A DNA stretch of 64,000 nucleotides from positions 620,001 to 684,000 of the forward strand of contig NZ_LZYB01000001.1 in the NCBI RefSeq assembly GCF_001677335.1, written 5' to 3'. The notes under the pieces were generated by a model. It was not told the origin of the DNA, made no database searches, and saw only the letters and a list, made by a program, of their open reading frames with translations. The translations under genes and the position numbers were made by a program. Source of the DNA: Erythrobacter dokdonensis DSW-74 (GTDB taxonomy: Bacteria; Pseudomonadota; Alphaproteobacteria; Sphingomonadales; Sphingomonadaceae). Below are positions 43,999 to 54,069 of this stretch, in pieces. Each line of letters starts with the position of its first letter. Position 1 is the stretch's first letter.

Positions 43999-44483
43999 CC
44001 ACCGTCTCCCACCTCATCAAATCGTTCACCCTCTGGGAATTCCTCAAGGCGCACGCCTTGACGCTGAAGTATTTCTTCAAGCCCAAGGCGACGATCAACT
44101 ACCCCTTCGAGAAGTCGCCGCTCTCGCCCCGCTTCCGGGGTGAACACGCGCTGCGCCGTTACCCGAACGGCGAGGAACGCTGCATCGCGTGCAAGCTGTG
44201 CGAGGCCGTGTGCCCGGCGCAGGCGATCACGATCGAGAGCGAACCGCGCGAGGACGGCAGCCGCCGCACCACCCGCTACGACATCGACATGACCAAGTGC
44301 ATCTTCTGCGGCTTCTGCCAGGAAGCCTGCCCGGTCGATGCGATCGTCGAGGGGCCGAATTTCGAATATGCCACCGAAACCCGCGAGGAGCTGCTTTACG
44401 ACAAGGCCAAGCTGCTTGCGAATGGTGACAAATGGGAACGGGCCATCGCGGCCAATCTTGAAGCCGACGCACCCTATCGCTAG
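43995..44483 (+). CDS. nuoI: NADH-quinone oxidoreductase subunit I
   Basis: A 162-residue peripheral subunit with two [4Fe-4S] clusters (N6a, N6b). Ligand motifs are [16 protein letters not shown] and [16 protein letters not shown]. The length is normal for bacterial NuoI. ATG 43995 overlaps the nuoH stop. A 132-bp non-coding interval follows, the largest break in the operon. Confidence 0.97.
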   Translation: MTTVSHLIKSFTLWEFLKAHALTLKYFFKPKATINYPFEKSPLSPRFRGEHALRRYPNGEERCIACKLCEAVCPAQAITIESEPREDGSRRTTRYDIDMTKCIFCGFCQEACPVDAIVEGPNFEYATETREELLYDKAKLLANGDKWERAIAANLEADAPYR

Positions 44484-44615
44484 GGCGCGCCACAAACAGA
44501 ACACAACCGCGCGGGCGGCGCTCCGGCAAACCCCGCGCAGACGCAATTCGGGATCAGTAAGGACGGCTCTCGGAACCGCACGTCAGGCGGGACAATCCGA
44601 AGGTTGGGGACCAGC
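44484..44615 (+). other. Non-coding interval inside the nuo operon (nuoI-nuoJ)
   Basis: 132 bp without a convincing gene, in contrast to the overlapping genes elsewhere in the operon. A possible stem GCGCGGG (44509-44515) and CCCGCGC (44532-44538) with a 16-nt loop is visible. There is no T-run, so this is not a clear terminator. It could be an mRNA processing or stability element or an internal promoter region. Confidence 0.35.
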
Positions 44616-45239
44616 ATGATACAGGCCATCGCCTTCTATTTCTTCGCGACCATCGTGGTCGGCGCCGCCGTGATGACGATCATGGCGCGCAATCCCGTGC
44701 ATTCGGTGCTGTGGCTGATCATGGCATTCTTCAACGCTGCCGGCCTGATGGTGCTGGTGGGCGCGGAGTTCATCGCGATGCTGCTGGTGATTGTCTATGT
44801 CGGCGCGGTCGCGGTGCTGTTCCTGTTCGTCGTGATGATGCTCGACATTGATTTCGCCGCGATGCGCGCAGGCTTCAGCCGCAATGCGCCGCTGGGGCTG
44901 GCGGTGGCCGCGGTGCTGCTGGCCGAACTGCTGCTGGGGGTCGGGGCCTATAACGCGGGCGGGCTGACGCTCGGTTCGCCCGATGGTTCCGCGATGCAGG
45001 CGGCAGACACCAGCAATATCGAGGCATTGGGCGCGCTGCTTTACGGCAAGTATATCGCGCTCTTCGAGATCGCAGGGATTATCCTGCTGGTGGCGATGAT
45101 TGGCGCGATCGTGCTGACCTTCCAGCCGCCCAAGCCCGGTGCGCGGGCGCGGCAGGACGTGGGCAAGCAGATCCGTCGCCGTCCCGAGGAGGCAACCGTC
45201 ATGAAGCACCCGGAGATCGGGCAGGGGGTCGAGCTGTGA
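44616..45239 (+). CDS. nuoJ: NADH-quinone oxidoreductase subunit J
   Basis: A 207-residue membrane subunit with five helices. [30 protein letters not shown] and [18 protein letters not shown] are family signatures around the pi-bulge helix. The last 35 residues ([16 protein letters not shown]) form a cytoplasmic tail. ATG 44616 is chosen, with GGGGA 5 nt upstream; a TTG at 44604 has no space for a ribosome-binding site. Overlaps nuoK at GTGA. Confidence 0.95.
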   Translation: MIQAIAFYFFATIVVGAAVMTIMARNPVHSVLWLIMAFFNAAGLMVLVGAEFIAMLLVIVYVGAVAVLFLFVVMMLDIDFAAMRAGFSRNAPLGLAVAAVLLAELLLGVGAYNAGGLTLGSPDGSAMQAADTSNIEALGALLYGKYIALFEIAGIILLVAMIGAIVLTFQPPKPGARARQDVGKQIRRRPEEATVMKHPEIGQGVEL

Positions 45240-45541
45240 TCGGCATCGAACATTACCTCACCGTCGGCGCGATCCTGTTCGTGCTCGGCGTGCTGGGGAT
45301 CTTCCTCAACCGCAAGAACGTGATCGTCATCCTGATGGCGGTCGAACTCATCCTGCTGGCGGTGAACCTCAATCTCGTCGCCTTCAGCGCCTTCATGCAG
45401 GACCTCGTCGGCCAGATCTTCGCGATGCTGGTGCTGACCGTTGCGGCGGCCGAGGCGGCGATCGGCCTCGCCATCCTCGTCATCTACTTCCGCGGCCACG
45501 GCTCGATCGCGGTCGACGATATCAACCGGATGAAGGGGTAA
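45236..45541 (+). CDS. nuoK: NADH-quinone oxidoreductase subunit K
   Basis: A 101-residue, three-helix proton-channel subunit. Key acidic residues lie in [13 protein letters not shown] and in [18 protein letters not shown]. Start is GTG 45236, within the nuoJ stop. Length is exactly that of the family. Confidence 0.97.
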   Translation: MIGIEHYLTVGAILFVLGVLGIFLNRKNVIVILMAVELILLAVNLNLVAFSAFMQDLVGQIFAMLVLTVAAAEAAIGLAILVIYFRGHGSIAVDDINRMKG

Positions 45542-45548
45542 AGCGCTC

Positions 45549-47540
45549 GTGCATCCGATCCTTATCATCGTGTTCGGCCCGCTGCTGGCCGCGCTGGTCG
45601 CGGGGCTGGGTAACCGCATGATCGGCAATGTGGCGGCAAAGTCCGTCACTACCGGTGCGCTGTTCCTTTCGGCGGGGCTGAGCTGGCCGATCTTCCTCGG
45701 CTTCCTCGGCGGGACGCAGAGCGCCGAAGTGGTCGAAGTTCTCAAGTGGGTGGAAAGCGGCACGCTCTCCTTCGACTGGAGCCTGCGGGTCGATACGCTT
45801 ACCGCGATCATGTTGGTGGTGATCAACAGCGTGTCGGCGCTCGTGCACCTCTATTCGTGGGGGTACATGGAGGAAGACCCGGACCAGCCGCGCTTCTTCG
45901 CTTACCTCTCGCTGTTCACCTTCGCGATGCTGATGCTGGTGACGGCCGACAACCTGGTGCAGATGTTCTTCGGATGGGAAGGGGTGGGCCTTGCCTCCTA
46001 CCTGCTGATCGGCTTCTGGTTCAAAAAGCCCAGCGCAGGCGCGGCGGCGATCAAGGCCTTCGTGGTCAACCGCGTCGGCGACCTTGGCTTCATGCTCGGC
46101 ATCTTCGGCACCTATCTGGTGTTCCAGACGACTTCGATTGCCGAGATCCTCGCCGCCGCCCCGGCTATGAGCGGCTCGACCATCACCTTCGTCGGCATGC
46201 GCCTCTACACCATGGATATCCTGTGCATCCTGCTGTTCATCGGGGCGATGGGCAAGTCGGCGCAGCTGGGCTTGCACACGTGGCTGCCCGACGCGATGGA
46301 AGGCCCGACGCCGGTCTCGGCGCTGATCCACGCGGCGACCATGGTGACAGCGGGCGTGTTCATGCTGTGCCGCCTCTCGCCGATGTTCGAGACCGCGCCG
46401 ACCGCGCTCACTATCGTCACCATCGTCGGGGCTGCGACCTGCTTCTTTGCCGCCACCATCGGTACGACGCAGTGGGACATCAAGCGGGTGATCGCCTATT
46501 CGACCTGCTCGCAGCTGGGCTACATGTTCTTTGCGGCAGGCGTCGGGGCATACGGGGCGGCGATGTTCCATCTGTTTACCCACGCCTTCTTCAAGGCGCT
46601 GCTGTTCCTGGGCGCGGGCAGCGTAATCCACGCGATGCACCACGAACAGGACATGCGCTTTTACGGCGGCCTTCGTAAGCACATCCCGTTGACTTTCTAC
46701 GCGATGCTGGCGGGCACGCTGGCGATCACGGGTCTGGGGGTCTACCACCTCGGCGTCGGTTTCGCGGGCTTCTGGTCCAAGGATGCGATCCTCGAAGTCG
46801 CCTTCGCGCGCGGCACGCAGGTGTCCACCACCGCCTTCTGGCTGGGCGTGGGTGCCGCTCTGCTGACCAGCTTCTATTCGTGGCGCCTCCTGTTCCTCAC
46901 TTTCTGGGGCAAGCCGCGCTGGATCGAGAGCGAGCACATTCAGCACGCCGTCCACAAGACGCCGGAAGAAGCGGGCGAGGATACCACCGGCGGCTATCAC
47001 CCGCATGAAAGCCCGGTTTCAATGCTGATCCCGCTTGGCGTGTTGACCATCGGCGCGGTGGCAGCGGGCCAGGTGTTCGCACCCAAGTTCCTTGACGAGG
47101 CCGCCTTCTGGGCCGGATCGATCTTCTATAACGAGCCGCTAATCCACGCGATGCACGCGGTGCCATACTGGGTGAAGTATTCGGCCTTCGTCGTAATGCT
47201 GCTCGGTTTCATGGGTGCTTACGTGGCCTACATCGCCAAGCCCGATATCCCGGCGAAGTTCGTCGCTGCCTTCGGCCCGCTTCACAACTTCGTGTTCCGC
47301 AAGTGGTACTTCGACGAGCTCTATGACGCGATCTTCGTGAAGCCTGCCTTCTGGCTCGGCCGCAAGTTCTGGCAGCTTGGCGATATCGGCACGATTGATC
47401 GCTTCGGCCCCAACGGCATCGCCTGGGTGGTCGATCGCAGCGCCACCGCGGCCAAGTCGATCCAGTCGGGCTACGTCTACACCTATGCGCTGATCATGCT
47501 CCTCGGGCTGGTCGCCGCTGTCACCTACGTTCTGCTTTAG
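45549..47540 (+). CDS. nuoL: NADH-quinone oxidoreductase subunit L
   Basis: A 663-residue antiporter-like subunit, the most distal proton pump, with the long lateral helix at its C-terminus. Motifs are [59 protein letters not shown] and [17 protein letters not shown], the last carrying the broken-helix lysine region. It starts at GTG 45549, 7 nt after nuoK. Confidence 0.97.
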   Translation: MHPILIIVFGPLLAALVAGLGNRMIGNVAAKSVTTGALFLSAGLSWPIFLGFLGGTQSAEVVEVLKWVESGTLSFDWSLRVDTLTAIMLVVINSVSALVHLYSWGYMEEDPDQPRFFAYLSLFTFAMLMLVTADNLVQMFFGWEGVGLASYLLIGFWFKKPSAGAAAIKAFVVNRVGDLGFMLGIFGTYLVFQTTSIAEILAAAPAMSGSTITFVGMRLYTMDILCILLFIGAMGKSAQLGLHTWLPDAMEGPTPVSALIHAATMVTAGVFMLCRLSPMFETAPTALTIVTIVGAATCFFAATIGTTQWDIKRVIAYSTCSQLGYMFFAAGVGAYGAAMFHLFTHAFFKALLFLGAGSVIHAMHHEQDMRFYGGLRKHIPLTFYAMLAGTLAITGLGVYHLGVGFAGFWSKDAILEVAFARGTQVSTTAFWLGVGAALLTSFYSWRLLFLTFWGKPRWIESEHIQHAVHKTPEEAGEDTTGGYHPHESPVSMLIPLGVLTIGAVAAGQVFAPKFLDEAAFWAGSIFYNEPLIHAMHAVPYWVKYSAFVVMLLGFMGAYVAYIAKPDIPAKFVAAFGPLHNFVFRKWYFDELYDAIFVKPAFWLGRKFWQLGDIGTIDRFGPNGIAWVVDRSATAAKSIQSGYVYTYALIMLLGLVAAVTYVLL

Positions 47541-47554
47541 GAGCGCGCTTCGTA

Positions 47555-49105
47555 ATGGAAGGCCTTCCCATCCTGTCGCTGATGATGCTCGTGCCGCTGG
47601 CGGGCGCGCTTGCGTGCCTGTTCGCGGGCGCCAACGCGGCGCGGTGGATCGCGCTCGGAGCGACGCTTGTCACCTTCGCGCTCGGTATCGTGCTGTGGTC
47701 CAACTACGAGATCGGCGGGGCGCAGTGGCAATTCACCGAAAAGGCCGATCTGTTCGCAGGCTTCAGCTATGCGCTCGGGATCGACGGGATTGCGCTGCTG
47801 CTGATCATGCTCAGCGTGTTCCTGATGCCGGTCTGTATCCTCGCCAGCTGGGACTCGATCGAAAAGCGCGTCGGCGAATACATGGCCGCCTTCCTGTTCA
47901 TGGAAGTGCTGATGATCGGCACCTTCGCGGCGCAGGACCTGTTCCTGTTCTACGTCTTCTTCGAGGCGGGCCTGATCCCGATGTATCTGATCATCGGGGT
48001 GTGGGGCGGGGACAACCGCATCTACGCGAGCTACAAATTCTTCCTCTACACTCTGCTCGGCTCGGTTCTGATGCTGATCGCGATGTTCTGGATGGTGGCC
48101 GAGGCGGGCACGTCCGACATTCCGACGCTGATGCAGTACGATTTCCCGGCTGAGGCGCAGACCTGGCTGTGGCTGGCCTTCTTCGCCAGCTTTGCGGTCA
48201 AGGTCCCGATGTGGCCGCTGCACACCTGGCTGCCCGACGCGCACGTGCAGGCGCCCACCGCCGGTTCTGTCATCCTTGCGGGCGTGCTGCTCAAGCTAGG
48301 CGGCTATGGTTTCATCCGCTTCAGCCTGCCGATGTTCCCCGAGGCCTCCGCCCAGTTCGCATGGCTTGTGTTTGTGCTGTCGATGGTGGCGGTAGTCTAC
48401 ACCTCGCTGGTGGCGCTGGTGCAGGCCGACATGAAGAAGCTGATCGCCTATTCGTCCGTGGCGCACATGGCGATCGTCACCGTCGGCCTGTTCGCCTTCA
48501 ACGTGCAGGGGCTGGAAGGCGCGATGATCATCATGCTCAGCCACGGCCTTGTCTCGGGCGCTTTGTTCCTGTGCGTGGGGGTGATCTACGATCGCCTGCA
48601 CACCCGCGAGATCGCGCGCTATGGCGGCCTTGCGATCAACATGCCGTATTATGCGCTGTTCTTCCTGCTGTTCACCATGGCGAGCATCGGCCTGCCGGGC
48701 ACCAGCGGCTTCGTAGGCGAGTTCCTTGCGCTGGCGGGCATCTACCAGACCTCAAGCCTCGTCGCGCTGATTTCGACCACAGGCATCATCCTCGGCGCGG
48801 CCTATATGCTTTACCTCTATCGCCGGGTGGCCTTTGGCGGGCAGGTCAACGAGGACGCTGCTGCAATGTCCGATATCACGGCGCGCGAATGGGTGATGAT
48901 GGCGCCGATTGCCGCAGCGGTAATGTGGATGGGGGTTTACCCCGAAAGCTTCCTTGCGCCGATGCGCGCCGATATAGCGGTGCTCGACGCAAGGCTCGCC
49001 GCTGCAGCCCCCGCTTCTGATGCGCAGCTTGCCCCCGGCACTCCGCGCGCCGAGGCGGCCAATGCGGTCACCCATGATTCTGCCGCCGAGGAGGGCGCGC
49101 ACTGA
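47555..49105 (+). CDS. nuoM: NADH-quinone oxidoreductase subunit M
   Basis: A 516-residue antiporter-like proton-pumping subunit. Motifs are [53 protein letters not shown] and [12 protein letters not shown]. About fourteen helices. A short Ala-rich tail after the last helix is variable. ATG 47555 follows nuoL by 14 nt; the stop overlaps the nuoN ATG by one base. Confidence 0.97.
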   Translation: MEGLPILSLMMLVPLAGALACLFAGANAARWIALGATLVTFALGIVLWSNYEIGGAQWQFTEKADLFAGFSYALGIDGIALLLIMLSVFLMPVCILASWDSIEKRVGEYMAAFLFMEVLMIGTFAAQDLFLFYVFFEAGLIPMYLIIGVWGGDNRIYASYKFFLYTLLGSVLMLIAMFWMVAEAGTSDIPTLMQYDFPAEAQTWLWLAFFASFAVKVPMWPLHTWLPDAHVQAPTAGSVILAGVLLKLGGYGFIRFSLPMFPEASAQFAWLVFVLSMVAVVYTSLVALVQADMKKLIAYSSVAHMAIVTVGLFAFNVQGLEGAMIIMLSHGLVSGALFLCVGVIYDRLHTREIARYGGLAINMPYYALFFLLFTMASIGLPGTSGFVGEFLALAGIYQTSSLVALISTTGIILGAAYMLYLYRRVAFGGQVNEDAAAMSDITAREWVMMAPIAAAVMWMGVYPESFLAPMRADIAVLDARLAAAAPASDAQLAPGTPRAEAANAVTHDSAAEEGAH

Positions 49106-50583
49106 TGGATTTCGCTCCTTCCTTCGCGCTGATCGCGCCTGAACTGCTGCTGATCGGCGCGGGCCTTGCGCTGCTGCTGGTCGCTGCCTGGGGCGGGGAC
49201 AAGGCCGCGCGCCCGATGGCGATCGCCGCCGCCGCTGCGCTGTTCGGCGCGGGCTTTCTGCTGGTGCCGGGCCTGCATCTCGGTGCGGACGGTCCGGCGA
49301 CGTTGGCATTTGGCGGCCTGATCAAGGTCGACAGTTTCGCGCTGTTCGCCAAAGCACTGATCTATCTTGCCGCGATCGGCGCGCTGATGGTGGCCCCGGC
49401 ATTCTTCACGAGTGCAGCTGCCGGCACCGAGCGGGTGATGCGCGCGGAATATCCCGTGCTGGTGGTCTTCGCGACCGTGGGCATGAGCATCATGGTCTCG
49501 GCCAATGATTTCATGAGCCTCTATCTCGGGCTCGAATTGAACAGCCTGTCGGCCTATGTGCTGGCCGCTATCCTGCGCAAGGACACCCGCTCGGGCGAGG
49601 CGGGGCTGAAGTATTTCGTGCTCGGCGCGCTTGCTTCGGGGATCCTGCTTTACGGGATGAGCCTGCTCTATGGCTTTACCGGCGGCACCAGCTTCACCGC
49701 AGTGCGCGCCGGCTTGAGCGGCGAGCTGGCCTATGGCCCGCTGTTCGGGGTGATCTTCGTGCTTGCCGGGCTCGCCTTCAAGATTAGCGCGGTGCCGTTC
49801 CACATGTGGACGCCGGATGTCTACGAAGGCGCGCCCACTCCGGTGACCGCCTTCTTCGCCACGGCTCCCAAGGTCGCTGCCGTCGCGCTCACCGCGCGGG
49901 TGGTGTTCGAGGTATTCGGCGCGCAGATCGCCGCCTGGCAGCAGATCGTGATGTTTACCGCGCTCGCCTCGATCATCTTCGGCGCGCTTGGCGCAATCGG
50001 TCAGGAGAATTTGAAGCGGCTGCTTGCCTATTCCTCGATCAACAATATCGGCTTCATCCTGCTCGGCCTCGCGGTCGCTAATCAGGCTGGCGCGAGCGCG
50101 ATGCTGGTCTACCTGTTCATCTATGTCGCGATGAGCCTCGGCAGCTTCGTCGCGCTGTTGATGCTGCGCGACGACGAGGGCGCGCTGTTCGAGACCTTCG
50201 CCGATATCCGCGGTCTTTCGGTCACGCGGCCCGCCATCGCGTGGGCGCTGCTGCTGTTCATGTTCAGCCTTGCGGGCATCCCGCCGCTGCTCGGCTTCTA
50301 CAGCAAGTTCGTGGTGTTCCAGGCGACGGTCGAGGCAGGCCTGATTGCCTTTGGTGCCATCGCCATCGCCGCGAGCGTGATCGGGGCGTTCTATTACATC
50401 AAGTTCGTCAAGGTGATGTTCTTCGATGAACCCGCAGGTGTTGTCACCGGCAAGAGCGAAACGGGCCACTGGGCGCTGCTCGGCCTTACGGCACTGATTA
50501 TCTCGCCGCTCGGCTATCTGCTCACCCCGTCGCTGAGCGATCTGGCCGACAAGGCCGCAGCCTCGCTGTTCCTCGCGGTTTGA
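49105..50583 (+). CDS. nuoN: NADH-quinone oxidoreductase subunit N
   Basis: A 492-residue antiporter-like proton-pumping subunit. Motifs are FMSLYLGLELNSLSAYVLAA, FHMWTPDVYEGAPTPVTAFFATAPKVAA and LKRLLAYSSINNIGFILLGL. It is the last complex I gene; birA starts inside its stop (TTGA), so the operon probably continues through birA, coaX and rnj. Confidence 0.97.
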   Translation: MDFAPSFALIAPELLLIGAGLALLLVAAWGGDKAARPMAIAAAAALFGAGFLLVPGLHLGADGPATLAFGGLIKVDSFALFAKALIYLAAIGALMVAPAFFTSAAAGTERVMRAEYPVLVVFATVGMSIMVSANDFMSLYLGLELNSLSAYVLAAILRKDTRSGEAGLKYFVLGALASGILLYGMSLLYGFTGGTSFTAVRAGLSGELAYGPLFGVIFVLAGLAFKISAVPFHMWTPDVYEGAPTPVTAFFATAPKVAAVALTARVVFEVFGAQIAAWQQIVMFTALASIIFGALGAIGQENLKRLLAYSSINNIGFILLGLAVANQAGASAMLVYLFIYVAMSLGSFVALLMLRDDEGALFETFADIRGLSVTRPAIAWALLLFMFSLAGIPPLLGFYSKFVVFQATVEAGLIAFGAIAIAASVIGAFYYIKFVKVMFFDEPAGVVTGKSETGHWALLGLTALIISPLGYLLTPSLSDLADKAAASLFLAV

Positions 50584-51290
50584 TCGAACTCGTCGAACAG
50601 ACCGGCTCGACCAACGCGGATCTCGCCGCGAAGCTGCGTTCGGGCGAGGGCTGGGCGGAGGGAGACTGGCTGGTCGCCCGACGCCAGACGGCAGGGCGCG
50701 GACGGCAGGGACGAGAATGGTTCGACGGCACAGGCAATTTCATGGGCTCGACTGTGGTGAGCCTCGGCGAGGGAGGTCCGCCACCTGCCACACTCAGCTT
50801 CGTCGCCGCGCTGGCCGTGCGCGATGCCTGTGCAGCCGCTTTGGGTGATAGAGGCAAGCTGGGACTCAAATGGCCCAATGACGTGCTGCTGGGTGGGGGC
50901 AAGCTTTCGGGCATCCTGCTTGAAATGGTCCGTGGGCACATCGTCGTGGGGATCGGGGTGAACCTCGCCCGCGCACCGCAATTGCCCGACCGCAAGACTG
51001 CGGCGTTCGCCGAGCTTTCCATGCCGCCGCAGCCGGAGGACTTTGCTGTCAGCCTTGCCGCCGCCTTTGATCGCAGGCTGGAGGCATGGAGGACCTACGG
51101 TCTCGGTGCCACGCTTCATGCCTTTCTTGGCGCATCGATCCATGCAGCCGGCTCGTCGCTAACCGTCCACGACACCGATGGCTCGGTGCTGTCGGGCTCC
51201 TTTGCGGGACTGGAGGAAAGTGACGGCGCTTTGCGGCTGCGCTTGGCGGATGGCAGCGAACGTGTCATTCGCGCAGGCGATATTTCGTAA
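50580..51290 (+). CDS. birA: Biotin--[acetyl-CoA-carboxylase] ligase
   Basis: A 236-residue monofunctional biotin protein ligase without the DNA-binding domain of E. coli BirA. Motifs are QTGSTNADLAAKL, the ATP/biotin loop QTAGRGRQGREWFDGTGNF (GRGRxGR) and LKWPNDVLLGGGKLSGILLE. It activates biotin as biotinyl-AMP and attaches it to the carboxylase carrier protein. Start is TTG 50580 overlapping the nuoN stop, a linkage common in alphaproteobacteria. Confidence 0.93.
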   Translation: MIELVEQTGSTNADLAAKLRSGEGWAEGDWLVARRQTAGRGRQGREWFDGTGNFMGSTVVSLGEGGPPPATLSFVAALAVRDACAAALGDRGKLGLKWPNDVLLGGGKLSGILLEMVRGHIVVGIGVNLARAPQLPDRKTAAFAELSMPPQPEDFAVSLAAAFDRRLEAWRTYGLGATLHAFLGASIHAAGSSLTVHDTDGSVLSGSFAGLEESDGALRLRLADGSERVIRAGDIS

Positions 51291-51307
51291 TCTGAGGAAA
51301 AAGGCCC

Positions 51308-52102
51308 ATGCTGCTCGCCGCCGATGTCGGGAACACCAATGTCGTCTTCGCGCTGTTCACCTACGAACCGGACGGGACGCACACCATTCGCGCCCGCTGG
51401 CGGATTGCCACCGATCCGCGCCGGACGGGCGACGAGTATGCGGTGTGGCTGCTGCAATTGCTCAAGATCGAGGGTGTCGAGCGGGACGAGATCACCCAGA
51501 TCATCGTCGCCTCGGTGGTGCCGCGCGCCGATCATAACCTGACGGTGTTATGCCAGAAATATTTCGGCATCACGCCGCTGTTTGCCGGGCAGGGCGCGGC
51601 GCGCTGGCGGTTTGATATCGACGTCGACCAGCCTTCCTCGCTCGGCGCCGACCGCGCGCTCAACATCCTGGCCGCCCATCACAAGTATGGCGGCGATCTG
51701 ATCGTGGTCGATTTCGGCACCGCCACCAAGTTCGAGGCGGTCGATTTCACCGGCGCCTACAAGGGCGGCTCGATTGCGCCCGGGATCAATCTTTCGCTCG
51801 ACGCGCTGGTGGGCAAGACCGCCAAGCTTCCGCGCATCGCCATCCGCGCACCCGAAAGCCGCAGCGTCATCGGCCGCAATACCGAAGACCAGATGCTGAT
51901 CGGCGTTTTCTGGGGCTATGTGGCAATGATGGAAGGGATGGTTGCGCGCATGAAGGGCGAAATCGGTCGTCCGGCAAAGGTTGTCGCCACCGGCGGGCTC
52001 GCCATATTGTTCGACGACGCAACCGAGATCTTCGATCATGTCGATGCCGACCTGACGCTCGATGGTCTCGCCATCCTGGCCCGACTTGCTGAAAACGCCT
52101 GA
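51308..52102 (+). CDS. coaX: Type III pantothenate kinase
   Basis: A 264-residue ASKHA-fold kinase that phosphorylates pantothenate, the first step of CoA synthesis. The phosphate loop is [16 protein letters not shown] (residues 2-17). [17 protein letters not shown] and [14 protein letters not shown] follow, then [15 protein letters not shown] and [11 protein letters not shown]. Preceded by GAGGAAAAAGG 3-9 nt before ATG 51308. Lies in the usual position between birA and rnj. Confidence 0.95.
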   Translation: MLLAADVGNTNVVFALFTYEPDGTHTIRARWRIATDPRRTGDEYAVWLLQLLKIEGVERDEITQIIVASVVPRADHNLTVLCQKYFGITPLFAGQGAARWRFDIDVDQPSSLGADRALNILAAHHKYGGDLIVVDFGTATKFEAVDFTGAYKGGSIAPGINLSLDALVGKTAKLPRIAIRAPESRSVIGRNTEDQMLIGVFWGYVAMMEGMVARMKGEIGRPAKVVATGGLAILFDDATEIFDHVDADLTLDGLAILARLAENA

Positions 52103-52129
52103 TCCTCTCATCACAGAACCGGACAGATC

Positions 52130-53785
52130 TTGAAGAACGATTTCGCTCCCGAAGACGAACTGCTTTTCCTCGCACTTGGTGGTTCGGGAGAGATTGGCAT
52201 GAACGTCAATCTCTACGGCTGTCAGGGCAAATGGCTGATGGTCGATCTCGGCATGACCTTTTCCGGCACCGAATATCCGGGGGTCGATCTGGTGTTTGCG
52301 GATCTCGATTTCATCGAGGAGCGGGTGGACGACCTGCTCGGCATCGTCCTCACTCACGCACACGAGGACCATATCGGCGCCGTGCCCTATTTCGCGGGCG
52401 AACTTGGCGTACCGCTTTATGCCACGCCTTTCACCGCCGATCTGGTGGCGCGAAAGCTGGAGGAGGCCGGGCTGCTCGGCAAGGTCGAACTCAACATCAT
52501 CGAAGATGACAGCGGCGCGCTCGACATCGGCCCGTTCAGCATCACCTATATCCCCCTCGCGCACTCGATTGCCGAGGGCAACGCGCTGCTGATCGATACC
52601 CCGCACGGGCGTATATTTCATACCGGCGACTGGAAGCTCGACGAGGAGCCGATCATCGGCGAGCCGACAACCGAGGAAGAACTGCGCGCCATCGGTGATG
52701 AAGGCGTGCTGGCGCTGGTGTGCGATTCCACCAATGTCTTCAATCCCAATCCTTCGGGCAGCGAAGGCGCGGTCCACCGCGCGCTGATGGAGGAGGTCGC
52801 GCGCCATTCCGGCAAGCGGGTGGTCGTGACCACCTTCGCAAGCAATGTCGCGCGGCTCCAGACGCTGGGCGAGGTTGCGCGCGAAACCGGGCGGCAGATC
52901 GTTGTCGCGGGCCGCTCGCTCGACCGGATCATCGAGGTGGCGCAGGACAATGGCTATCTGGAAGATTTTCCGACCCCGGTCGATTTCGACACCGCCATGG
53001 GCCTGCCGCGCGGCGAGGTGCTGATCCTTGCGACAGGCGGCCAGGGCGAGCCGCGTGCGGCGTTGGCGCGCATGGCCGAGAACAATCATCCGATCGAACT
53101 GACCGCCGGCGATGTGGTGCTGTTTTCCTCGCGCCAGATCCCGGGCAACGAGATTCCCATCGGCCGCATCCAGAACCAGCTTGCCGCGCGCGGGATCACG
53201 ATGGTGACCGACCGGCAGGCCTTCATCCACGTCTCGGGCCATCCGGGCCGGCCGGAGCTGGAAGCGCTCTACGAATGGCTCAAGCCCGAGGTGCTGGTGC
53301 CGGTACATGGCGAGATGCGCCACATGGCCGAGCAGGCGCGGGTCGGCAAGGCGGCGGGCATTCCGGCACAAGTGGTGCAGAAGAACGGCGATATCGTCCG
53401 CCTCGCGCCGGGCAAGCCGGGCAAGCTCGCCGAGGTGCGCGCGGGCCGTCTGGTGCTCGACGGCGACATCATTGCACCTGCGAACGGCGAAGCCATCACG
53501 ATGCGCCGCCGGATCGCTGCCGAGGGCGTGATGGTGGTGGTTCTGGTGCGCGGATCCGCCCCGATCATCGAAGCAATTGGCTTGCCGCTCGATGAGGATA
53601 TGCCCGATTTCCTCGAAGAGGCCGCCACAGACGTTCTCAACGCCATTTCCCGGCTTAAGGGCAAGGACGCGCGCGATCCGGCTGCGGTACACGAGGCCGC
53701 GCGCCTCGCTGCCCGCCGCGCGGCGCAGCGCTGGTCTGGCAAGCGTCCGCAAGTGCGGGTGGTGATGCCGGGGGCCGTCGACTGA
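52130..53785 (+). CDS. rnj: Ribonuclease J
   Basis: A 551-residue metallo-beta-lactamase/beta-CASP RNase acting on 5' ends and internally. The metal site is LTHAHEDHIG (His76, His78, Asp80, His81), with DSTNVFNP and the beta-CASP elements SSRQIPGNE and HVSGHPGRPE. The start is read as TTG 52130 (TTG AAG AAC GAT); no better start fits the family N-terminus EDELLFLALGGSGEIGMN. Its stop overlaps the DUF1467 ATG. RNase E is encoded in the same window, so this species has both RNA-decay systems. Confidence 0.94.
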   Translation: MKNDFAPEDELLFLALGGSGEIGMNVNLYGCQGKWLMVDLGMTFSGTEYPGVDLVFADLDFIEERVDDLLGIVLTHAHEDHIGAVPYFAGELGVPLYATPFTADLVARKLEEAGLLGKVELNIIEDDSGALDIGPFSITYIPLAHSIAEGNALLIDTPHGRIFHTGDWKLDEEPIIGEPTTEEELRAIGDEGVLALVCDSTNVFNPNPSGSEGAVHRALMEEVARHSGKRVVVTTFASNVARLQTLGEVARETGRQIVVAGRSLDRIIEVAQDNGYLEDFPTPVDFDTAMGLPRGEVLILATGGQGEPRAALARMAENNHPIELTAGDVVLFSSRQIPGNEIPIGRIQNQLAARGITMVTDRQAFIHVSGHPGRPELEALYEWLKPEVLVPVHGEMRHMAEQARVGKAAGIPAQVVQKNGDIVRLAPGKPGKLAEVRAGRLVLDGDIIAPANGEAITMRRRIAAEGVMVVVLVRGSAPIIEAIGLPLDEDMPDFLEEAATDVLNAISRLKGKDARDPAAVHEAARLAARRAAQRWSGKRPQVRVVMPGAVD

Positions 53786-54069
53786 TGCAGATCACCTCGA
53801 TTGCGGCGATCTACTTCCTGTTCTGGGTCATGAGTGCCTTTGTCATGCTGCCCTTTGGTGTGCGCACGGCAGATGAGGCCGGTGTCGAGAAGGTGCCCGG
53901 ACAGGCCGAGAGCGCGCCGGTGAATTTCCGGCCTGGCCGGTTGGCTCTGCGGGCAACGATCATCGCCGCTTTGCTTACCGCGCTGTTCGTGGCGAACTAC
54001 GAATACGCATGGATCACCATCGCCGATATCGACGTTCTGCCCAAACCGCCGGGAGCGGCCGCAGACTAG
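53785..54069 (+). CDS. DUF1467 family membrane protein
   Basis: A 94-residue two-helix protein. Helix 1 is about 3-24 (ITSIAAIYFLFWVMSAFVMLPF), then VRTADEAG and PGQAESAPVNFRP, and helix 2 is about 57-80. The sequence pattern matches DUF1467, a small alphaproteobacterial family of unknown function that is regularly found after rnj. It starts 1 nt inside the rnj stop. Its TAG stop overlaps the stop of the convergent coiled-coil gene in a CTAG. Confidence 0.85.
   Translation: MQITSIAAIYFLFWVMSAFVMLPFGVRTADEAGVEKVPGQAESAPVNFRPGRLALRATIIAALLTALFVANYEYAWITIADIDVLPKPPGAAAD

Noticed and set aside
45522-47006. A minus-strand frame opposite nuoL rich in His/Arg/Gln
   Set aside because: Shadow of nuoL; low-complexity polar composition and no motif.
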